Assembly (NCBI GenBank): GCA_016706685.1
Contig: JADJJE010000002.1
Coordinates: forward strand, 1-64,000
DNA from: Sandaracinaceae bacterium
GTDB taxonomy: Bacteria; Myxococcota_A; Polyangia; Polyangiales; Houyiibacteriaceae
Direction of reading: 5' to 3'
Length of the DNA: 64,000 nucleotides
Shown in pieces: positions 58,379 through 64,000 of this stretch. The notes below the pieces were generated by a model, which was not told where the DNA came from, did not search any database, and worked only from the letters and a program-made list of their open reading frames with translations. Positions within the stretch are counted from its first letter, which is position 1. The number at the start of each line of letters is the position of its first letter. The translations under genes were made by a program, and so were the position numbers.

Positions 58379-59707
58379 TCAGCGCGTGATGCGCTCGATG
58401 ACCAGCGGCAGCCGTGTGGCGGGCTTGGGGCCCAGCACGAACGCATCGCGCACGCGCGCCACGTGCAGCGTGTGGCCCTTGCGCTCGTTCACGTGCAGGT
58501 AGGCCAGCGGCTGACCGGCCTCCACGCGCTCGCCCACGGTGGCGGCCAGCTCGATGCCCACGCGCGGGTCCACCACGTCGTCGGTCTTGGTGCGGCCGGC
58601 GCCGAGCGACACCCCCACCAGGCCAAGCTCCAGTGAGTCGAGCGCCTGCACCACGCCGTGCTTCTCCGCCTTGATCACCAGCCGGTGCTCGGCGCTCGGT
58701 AGGCGGTCGGGCTCGCTGACCACGCGCGGATCACCGCCCTGCGCGCGCACCATCTTCTCGGTCAGGCGCACCGCGCTCCCGTCGCGCATCACCGCGCGCA
58801 GCTGCCGCTCGGCATCGGCGCGGCCCTGGGCCACACCGCCCAGCTGCAGCATCTCCACGCCCAGCGCGAGCGTCAGCTCGAGCAAGTCGGCCGGCCCCTC
58901 GCCGCGCAGCGTGAGGAACGCCTCGCGCACCTCGAGCGCGTTGCCGATCATCTTGCCGAGCGGGTCGTCCATGCGCGTGAGCAGCGCGCGCACGTCTTTC
59001 CCGGCGCCGCGCCCCACGCGCACTAGGCTCTTGGCCAGCACGCGCGCGTCGTCCACGTTCTTCATGAAGGCGCCGCGCCCCACCTTCACGTCCATCACCA
59101 GGCCGTCCAAGCCCTCGGCCAGCTTCTTGGACAGGATGCTGCCCGTGATGAGCGGCACCGACTCGATGGTGGCCGTCACGTCGCGCAGCGCATAGAGGCG
59201 CTTGTCGGCCGGGGCCAGGTCCGCCGTCTGCCCGATGATGGCGCAGCCCAGCTTGGCCAGCTGCCGCTGGAACTGCTTGGGCGTGAGGTCCACGTGGAAG
59301 CCCGGAATCGCTTCGAGCTTGTCGAGCGTGCCGCCCGTGTGCCCGAGCCCGCGCCCCGCCATCATGGGCACCGGCACCCCGCAGGCTGCCACGATGGGCG
59401 CGAGCGACAGGCTGATCTTGTCGCCCACGCCGCCCGTGGAGTGCTTGTCGACCTTCTTTCCGGGGATGGCCGACAGGTCCATCACGCGCCCGCTGTCGCG
59501 CATGGCCAGCGTGTAGGCGGTGGTCTCGCGCGGGGTCATGCCGCGGAAGAAGACGGCCATCGCGAGCGCCGCCATCTGGTAGTCGGGCAGCTCGCCCGTG
59601 GCGTAGCGGTTCACCAGGGAGCGCAGCTCCACGTCGGTGAGCTCACCCCCGTCACGCTTGTGGGCAATCAGCTCGGGGACCGTGCGGAGCTCGGGGGAGG
59701 CGTTCAT
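58379..59707 (-). CDS. pyrimidine-nucleoside (thymidine) phosphorylase
   Basis: 442 residues. The N-terminal helical domain opens with ELIAHKRDGGELTDVELRSLVNRYATGELPDYQMAALAMAVFFRGMT. The phosphate site and signature come next, VDKHSTGGVGDKISLSLAPI and AGRGLGHTGGTLDKLEAIPGF, and the C-terminal alpha/beta PYNP domain ends with EAGQPLAYLHVNE. It cleaves pyrimidine nucleosides with phosphate to the base and (deoxy)ribose 1-phosphate (salvage). Thymidine phosphorylase (deoA) and uridine/thymidine phosphorylase (pdp) cannot be separated from sequence alone. The usual cytidine deaminase neighbour is not seen. Confidence 0.93.
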   Translation of the reverse strand: MNASPELRTVPELIAHKRDGGELTDVELRSLVNRYATGELPDYQMAALAMAVFFRGMTPRETTAYTLAMRDSGRVMDLSAIPGKKVDKHSTGGVGDKISLSLAPIVAACGVPVPMMAGRGLGHTGGTLDKLEAIPGFHVDLTPKQFQRQLAKLGCAIIGQTADLAPADKRLYALRDVTATIESVPLITGSILSKKLAEGLDGLVMDVKVGRGAFMKNVDDARVLAKSLVRVGRGAGKDVRALLTRMDDPLGKMIGNALEVREAFLTLRGEGPADLLELTLALGVEMLQLGGVAQGRADAERQLRAVMRDGSAVRLTEKMVRAQGGDPRVVSEPDRLPSAEHRLVIKAEKHGVVQALDSLELGLVGVSLGAGRTKTDDVVDPRVGIELAATVGERVEAGQPLAYLHVNERKGHTLHVARVRDAFVLGPKPATRLPLVIERITR

Positions 59708-59736
59708 GCCGGGAGCCTATCGCCAACTGCCCGGTC

Positions 59737-60504
59737 TCAGAAGCGCAGCGTGGCGGTGGCGCCGTAGTGTCCCGCGCGGGGGTCGGCCTGCGGGACGAGC
59801 GAGAGCTGATAGTCACGCTCCGCTGCGCGGTGGCGTCGCCGCGCCCGGACCTTGCGGGGCAGCAGAAACGTGGCCGACAGGATGACGAGGGGCAGGCTGA
59901 GCCCCATCAGGGCGATGCCGCCCACCTGCTGCGGGTTGGGGCCGCTGCAGTCCCCGTAGTACGAGTCGCAGTAGTAGTAGGACGAGTTCATCAGCAGCAT
60001 GGTCCCCGAGACGAAGGCCACGGCGGACCCCGCGAAGGTCATCATGGGCCAGAACAGGCTCGGCCGGCGACCCGGGGGCGGCTGCCGCGCGGGCTCCTGC
60101 AGTGAATAGCCCTGCGGAGCGTGCACGTAAGGCGTCCCGCTCCCCGCGTAGCCCGGAACGATGACGTAGGTGGCGCCCGGCGGGGCCTCGAGATCTGCGG
60201 GAGCAGACGGCATGGGCTGCGGAGCGGGCGAACGGGGCAACGGGGCCACGGGCCGCGACGGGCTGATCTGCAGCTCCGTGAGCTCGCGGATGTCGAGCGC
60301 CAGCACCTCACCCGAGTCCGTGCGGATGACCACCCGCTCGCCGGGGATGTAGACCTCGATCTCACCCGTGACGACACCCCCCGAGACGAGGCGGGCCGTG
60401 CCGCGGTCGGCGTGGGCACAGAGTGGGAGCGCGAGCACGGCGGCCAGCGTGGAGATCACCAGCGCACACGCCGCCGCACGCCGTCTCAGGATGGAGAGTG
60501 TCAT
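59737..60504 (-). CDS. exported protein with two membrane segments, unknown function
   Basis: 255 residues from the ATG at 60504. Signal peptide ending near LPLCAHADRG. Then a beta domain RLVSGGVVTGEIEVYIPGERVVIRTDSGEVLALDIRELTELQI, which resembles an LSm-like or SH3-like fold used in many myxobacterial envelope proteins. A Pro-rich linker and two hydrophobic segments follow (FWPMMTFAGSAVAFVSGTMLL and GIALMGLSLPLVILSATFLL). The C-terminal strand HYGATATLRF could be an outer-membrane-type end. Function unknown. Confidence 0.6.
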   Translation of the reverse strand: MTLSILRRRAAACALVISTLAAVLALPLCAHADRGTARLVSGGVVTGEIEVYIPGERVVIRTDSGEVLALDIRELTELQISPSRPVAPLPRSPAPQPMPSAPADLEAPPGATYVIVPGYAGSGTPYVHAPQGYSLQEPARQPPPGRRPSLFWPMMTFAGSAVAFVSGTMLLMNSSYYYCDSYYGDCSGPNPQQVGGIALMGLSLPLVILSATFLLPRKVRARRRHRAAERDYQLSLVPQADPRAGHYGATATLRF

Positions 60505-60674
60505 GCGGGACCACCAATGCAGTGCCCGTGCCACGGCGTTCGCCACAGCATTCTCGCGGTCCAGGACGCTCTTGCAGGGGTGTCAACGCGCCTTCCGTGT
60601 CGCCCCGGCGCACCGCGCTTGGCACAGTCTGGCCCGGCGGCACACTCGGCGCCGTGGCCCGGCAGCACAGCCCG

Positions 60675-61475
60675 CTACTCGAAGTCCACCCGCTCCACGA
60701 GGCGCATGGGAACCTGCGTGGGCGCGCCGCCCTGGCCGTGCACGGTGATGGACTGCCTCGGGAGGTACTCGACGATCACGCCGCGCACCGCACCACCGGC
60801 GCGATAGTGCACCGTGGCGATGGCCGGGCTGCGTGGAAAGGGTTGGCGCCCAGCGTGGAGGGTGCGCTGCCCGCGGGCGCTCGTGCCCATTCGGAGGAAG
60901 CGCTCTCGTGCCTCCGCGTGCGCGGCGTGCAGCGCGGCCCCGCGCTCGTTCGAGTAGCGAGCCGCCAGCGGCCGATTGCAGTCGACCCGGCGTAGCGACG
61001 TGAGCCAGTTGGCCACCTGGGCCCAGTGCGCGCTTCCGGCCTCCAGCACCTCGACATCGAGCTCCGCCGGCGCGTAGCGCACCACGTAGACGCGACCTGC
61101 GGCCACTTCGCCCGTGAGCAGCTCGGGCACCGGTCGGGGGACGCGTGACGACTGGCGGTGTCCCGGCGCGAAGTACAGCTCCACCTCGCCCGCCGGCACG
61201 TCGATGACCGTCCACTCACCCGCATCGAGCTGCGCTTGGACCTGGTGTGTGTCCGCGGCGACGACGTTGACCGAATAGCCGCCGCCTTCTTCAGAGGGCC
61301 ACATGAGCACGATGGAGGCGCGCTCGCTCGTCACCTCGGGGAGAGCTCCCTGGGAGGTAGACGGGACCGAGAGCAGCCACGGGTTGGAGCAGCTCGCGAG
61401 CGTGACTGCGACCAGCGACATGATGACCAGCTGGGGGCGGCCAGCCACCCCTCTCCCTGCGACGCACGGCTTCAT
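60675..61475 (-). CDS. lipoprotein, unknown function
   Basis: 266 residues from the ATG at 61475. Lipobox VTLASC after a hydrophobic segment starting near residue 14. A beta domain (YSVNVVAADTHQVQAQLDAGEWTVIDVPAGEVELYFAP) resembles small periplasmic carbohydrate- or PEGA-like folds. The C-terminal RAGGAVRGVIVEYLPRQSITVHG is close in style to the preceding gene's beta segment, suggesting related functions. It is divergent from the esterase gene. Confidence 0.6.
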   Translation of the reverse strand: MKPCVAGRGVAGRPQLVIMSLVAVTLASCSNPWLLSVPSTSQGALPEVTSERASIVLMWPSEEGGGYSVNVVAADTHQVQAQLDAGEWTVIDVPAGEVELYFAPGHRQSSRVPRPVPELLTGEVAAGRVYVVRYAPAELDVEVLEAGSAHWAQVANWLTSLRRVDCNRPLAARYSNERGAALHAAHAEARERFLRMGTSARGQRTLHAGRQPFPRSPAIATVHYRAGGAVRGVIVEYLPRQSITVHGQGGAPTQVPMRLVERVDFE

Positions 61476-61608
61476 GCGGCGAAGGGTACACCATTCGTCG
61501 GCGCGGGGAGGCGACGGAGAGTCTCCGGTTGAAACGCTCGCGGCACTTGCGCGACCCCACCCCGGACGCACGGGCGACCAGCCCGCCCCAATGACGTAAG
61601 GTGAGACC

Positions 61609-62493
61609 ATGACCGCCGCTCCCCGGGTGCTCGCCGCGCCCGCCCTGCTCCTGACCACCTTCGCCCTGCTGGCCACCTCCTGTGCGGGCACGCCGCGCAC
61701 GCTCACGTACCACCAGGTGCGCAGCGACCGCATGAGCGGCGCGCGGCTGAGCTACTCGGTGTGGGTGCCGCCCGACTTCCGTGACGACGAGCGGCTGCCG
61801 CTGATCACCTTCCTGCACGGCGGCGGCGACGACCCGGCCACCTTCGACGACCAGGGCCTCCCTGCGGAATTCCGCGCGGCCAGCGAACGCGGCGAGCTGC
61901 CGCGGGCCGTCATCTTCTTCCCGCAGGGCGACAACGGCTTCTGGGCCAACTGGTACGACGGCACGCGCCTCTACCAGGACTGGATCCTGGAGGAGCTCAT
62001 CCCCGAGGTGTCGCGTCGCTACCACACGCTGCCGTGCCCCGAGGACTGCCACGTGATGGGCGTGTCCATGGGCGGCTACGGCTCGCTGCGCCTGGTGATG
62101 GACCGCCCCGGGCGCTTCGCGTCGCTCACCGCCATCAGCGCCCCCATCTTCGACACCGAGCAGATGATGACGTTCGCGACCGACCGCATGACGTCGCTGT
62201 TCATCCCGGTGCACCGCGTGTGGGGGCCGGCCAACGAGGCCGAGATCCGCGGGCGCGACCCCTTCCTGGTGTGGCGTAGCGTGGCCGACCTGCACGGCAC
62301 GCGCGTGGCCATCCACTGGGGCAGCGACGACCGCGAAGGCATCAAGGAGACCAACGAGCGGCTGCACGAGCACTTCGAGCAGCAGGGCATCCCGCACACG
62401 GCCGTGGAGTACACCGGCAACCACAGCTGGCGCAGCTGGAGCCCGGTGATCCAGGGCGCCATGCGCGAGCAGCTGGGTACGGCCGCGGAGTAG
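61609..62493 (+). CDS. lipoprotein alpha/beta-hydrolase (esterase D-like)
   Basis: 294 residues from the ATG at 61609, with AAGGTGAG ahead as Shine-Dalgarno. Lipobox LLATSC near residue 25. The esterase fold shows YSVWVPPDF, PLITFLHGGGDD, the nucleophile elbow GVSMGGYG with Ser near residue 152, and a C-terminal His in GNHSWRSW. It belongs to the putative esterase (PF00756) group that includes S-formylglutathione hydrolase and feruloyl esterases. The substrate is not known. Anchored in the envelope by its lipid. Confidence 0.85.
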   Translation: MTAAPRVLAAPALLLTTFALLATSCAGTPRTLTYHQVRSDRMSGARLSYSVWVPPDFRDDERLPLITFLHGGGDDPATFDDQGLPAEFRAASERGELPRAVIFFPQGDNGFWANWYDGTRLYQDWILEELIPEVSRRYHTLPCPEDCHVMGVSMGGYGSLRLVMDRPGRFASLTAISAPIFDTEQMMTFATDRMTSLFIPVHRVWGPANEAEIRGRDPFLVWRSVADLHGTRVAIHWGSDDREGIKETNERLHEHFEQQGIPHTAVEYTGNHSWRSWSPVIQGAMREQLGTAAE

Positions 62494-62564
62494 CGCCGCT
62501 GGGCAGGGGGAGGGGGCGCAGGGCCGCTGGCCAAGCCGGCGCCCTCCGGTCAGAGTGCAGCCCG

Positions 62565-63323
62565 ATGGAAGCAACTGCAGCAGGCGGCGCTCAGGCAGCG
62601 CCCAAGAAGCCGTGGGCATTGGTCACCGGAGGGAGCCGCGGCATCGGCGCGGCCATCAGCAAGGCGCTGGCGGCGGCGGGCCACCCCATCCTGCTGAACT
62701 ACCGCAGCAACGACGCGGCGGCGCAGGCGGTGAAGGCCGAGATCGAGGCGGCGGGCGGGCACGTGCGCCTGCTGCGCTTCGACGTGGTGGACCGCGAGGC
62801 CACCTTCGCGGCCATCGATGCGCTCATCGCCGAGGGCCTGCCCATCGGCGTGCTGGTGAACAACGCGGGCGTCTCGGCGGACAACGCCTTCCCCATGATG
62901 ACCCCCGAGCAGTGGGACCCCGTCATGCGCGTGAACCTGGACGGCTTCTACAACGTCACGCAGAAGCTGGTCATGCCCATGATCCGCTTGCGCAAGGGCC
63001 GCATCATCACCGTGTCCAGCGTGAGCGGCGTCATCGGCAACCGCGGGCAGGTGAACTACAGCGCCGCCAAGGCCGGGCTGATCGGCGCCACCAAGGCGCT
63101 GGCCATCGAGTGCGCCAAGCGCGGCGTCACCGTCAATGCCGTGGCCCCCGGGCTCATCGAGACCGACATGGTGGTGGACGCGCCGCTCGACATCATCAAG
63201 AAGCACATCCCCATGCGCCGCTTCGGGCAGCCCGAAGAGGTGGCCGCGCTGGTGGCGTTCTTGGCCAGCGACGCGGCCGGCTACATCACGGGGCAGTGCG
63301 TGTCCATCAGCGGCGGGCTCTAG
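62565..63323 (+). CDS. fabG: 3-oxoacyl-ACP reductase, FabG-type SDR
   Basis: 252 residues from the ATG at 62565. ALVTGGSRGIGAAIS is the cofactor motif, NNAGV follows, catalytic Ser in VSSVSGVIG and Tyr/Lys in VNYSAAKAG. The end YITGQCVSISGGL is the FabG close. It is the second FabG in the window and is followed after 6 bases by a COG4648-like gene, the type of neighbour found in aryl polyene and related clusters. A dedicated pathway ketoreductase is therefore more likely than the housekeeping enzyme. Confidence 0.92.
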   Translation: MEATAAGGAQAAPKKPWALVTGGSRGIGAAISKALAAAGHPILLNYRSNDAAAQAVKAEIEAAGGHVRLLRFDVVDREATFAAIDALIAEGLPIGVLVNNAGVSADNAFPMMTPEQWDPVMRVNLDGFYNVTQKLVMPMIRLRKGRIITVSSVSGVIGNRGQVNYSAAKAGLIGATKALAIECAKRGVTVNAVAPGLIETDMVVDAPLDIIKKHIPMRRFGQPEEVAALVAFLASDAAGYITGQCVSISGGL

Positions 63324-63329
63324 CGGCAG

Positions 63330-63956
63330 GTGTTGCGCGTCGTCCTGACCATCCTGAACGTGGTGCTGGCGGTGACCTACCCGCTGGCCGTGTGGTGGTC
63401 GCTCACGCACACCAGCGCGCGCAACACGGGGCTGCTGGTCATGCTGGTGCTCATCCCCGGCATCGCGCTGCGCCTGCGCGGCAAGACCCGCAGCGAGCTG
63501 TGGCCCGTGCTGCGGGTGCCCCTGGTGGTGCTGGGCGTGCTGCTGCTGGGCGTGCTGCTGAACGACCCGCGCTTCGTGTTTGCCATGCCGGTGCTCATCA
63601 ACGTGGGGCTCCTGATCACGTTCGGGAGCACGCTGCGCACGGACCTGCCCATGATCGAGCGCTTCGCGCGCATGCAGGACCCCAACCTGAGCGAGGCACA
63701 GCGCGCCCACTGCCGGCGCTGGACGGTGCGCTGGTGCGTGTTCTTCGTGGTCAACGGCAGCGTGGCGCTCGCGCTCGCGCTGCTGGCCGACGTGCGCAGC
63801 TGGGCCACCTACACGGGCGGCATCGCCTATGCGCTGATGGGCGGCATGTTCACGGCCGAGTTCCTGGAGCGGCGCTACCGCTTCCGCGAGTACGGCCCGG
63901 GCCGGCTCCTGCCGCACGACTGGCTGCTGAAGAAGGTGTGGCCCCCGCATGCCTGA
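63330..63956 (+). CDS. COG4648-like membrane protein
   Basis: 208 residues (TTG start at 63330 given the reading, homology-supported). Six or so hydrophobic segments, opening with VVLTILNVVLAVTYPLAVWWSL, then PGIALRLRGKTRSELWPVLRVPLVVLGVLLLGVLL, and FFVVNGSVALALALL. The internal MIERFARMQDPNLSEAQRAHCRRWTVRWCVFFVVNG block is characteristic of the COG4648 family, found next to acyl-ACP synthetases in aryl polyene and resorcinol-type clusters. Function unproven. Confidence 0.75.
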   Translation: MLRVVLTILNVVLAVTYPLAVWWSLTHTSARNTGLLVMLVLIPGIALRLRGKTRSELWPVLRVPLVVLGVLLLGVLLNDPRFVFAMPVLINVGLLITFGSTLRTDLPMIERFARMQDPNLSEAQRAHCRRWTVRWCVFFVVNGSVALALALLADVRSWATYTGGIAYALMGGMFTAEFLERRYRFREYGPGRLLPHDWLLKKVWPPHA

Positions 63957-64000
63957 GACCGACCCGCAGGTGCCGGCGCCCGTGACGGCACCCACCGATG
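63949..64000 (+). CDS. next gene of the cluster, start only
   Basis: The ATG at 63949 overlaps the end of the COG4648-like gene by 8 bases and is open to the end of the window (17 codons, MPETDPQVPAPVTAPTD). In related clusters the gene after COG4648 is often an AMP-dependent acyl-ACP ligase, but these few codons cannot show that. Confidence 0.4.
   Translation, partial: MPETDPQVPAPVTAPTD

Overview
The window is about 64 kb of very GC-rich bacterial chromosome with dense, largely operonic gene packing. Several features point to a myxobacterium-type (Myxococcota, formerly Deltaproteobacteria) genome: a probable MYXO-CTERM tail on a secreted protease, many lipoproteins with beta-propeller or FG-GAP-like repeats, cysteine-rich lipoprotein stalks, a DUF1844 protein, and G/C-dominated third codon positions. 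The species cannot be named from this alone. No rRNA, tRNA, CRISPR array, insertion sequence or prophage was recognised.

Layout. 1-3024: the tail of an acyl-CoA dehydrogenase, a propeller lipoprotein (minus strand) and the Mrp/ApbC iron-sulfur carrier ATPase. 3194-11355: a tightly coupled operon with a Tat-type lipoprotein, a ketosynthase fused to a second ketosynthase-like half, an acyl carrier protein, a GcvT-like folate-fold protein, a ketoreductase, an acyltransferase, a hotdog dehydratase and a propeller lipoprotein. It looks like a type II fatty-acid/polyketide-style assembly line of unknown product. 11454-16342: HtpX protease, membrane and HEAT-repeat proteins, and SerB. 16503-19925: an RTX-repeat protein and a gingipain-type C25 protease. 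20040-23300: fatty acid desaturase, UspA, a secreted protein and a PanE-like reductase. 23382-27867: the phosphate module pstS-pstC-pstA-pstB-phoU on the minus strand. 28059-32836: two uncharacterised proteins, then an XPB-type helicase with a Bax1/DUF790 nuclease.

33273-38107: gyrB, gamma carbonic anhydrase, two small proteins and an uncharacterised enzyme-like protein. 38104-40737: hemW and a CcmA/CcmB-like ABC exporter. 40744-49366: a TVP38-type membrane protein, a GGDEF protein, a sensor kinase, an RNase II/R-type exoribonuclease, riboflavin synthase and Hsp20. 49637-57462: lipoproteins, a rhomboid-like protein and RNase R. 57483-57981: a Phd/PIN toxin-antitoxin module with a clear operator. 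58379-62493: pyrimidine-nucleoside phosphorylase, envelope proteins and a lipoprotein esterase. 62565-end: a second FabG and a COG4648-like membrane protein, probably the start of another lipid or polyene-type cluster.

Quality caveat. At least eleven genes are interrupted by single-base frame changes, concentrated at 5.5-11 kb, 16.8-19.8 kb and 21-23.4 kb. Two loci (23.3 kb and 57.6 kb) have long G or C runs exactly where coding sequence seems to be missing. Conserved protein sequence continues across most breaks, so I treat most of them as probable sequence or assembly errors rather than pseudogenes, and give one span per gene.
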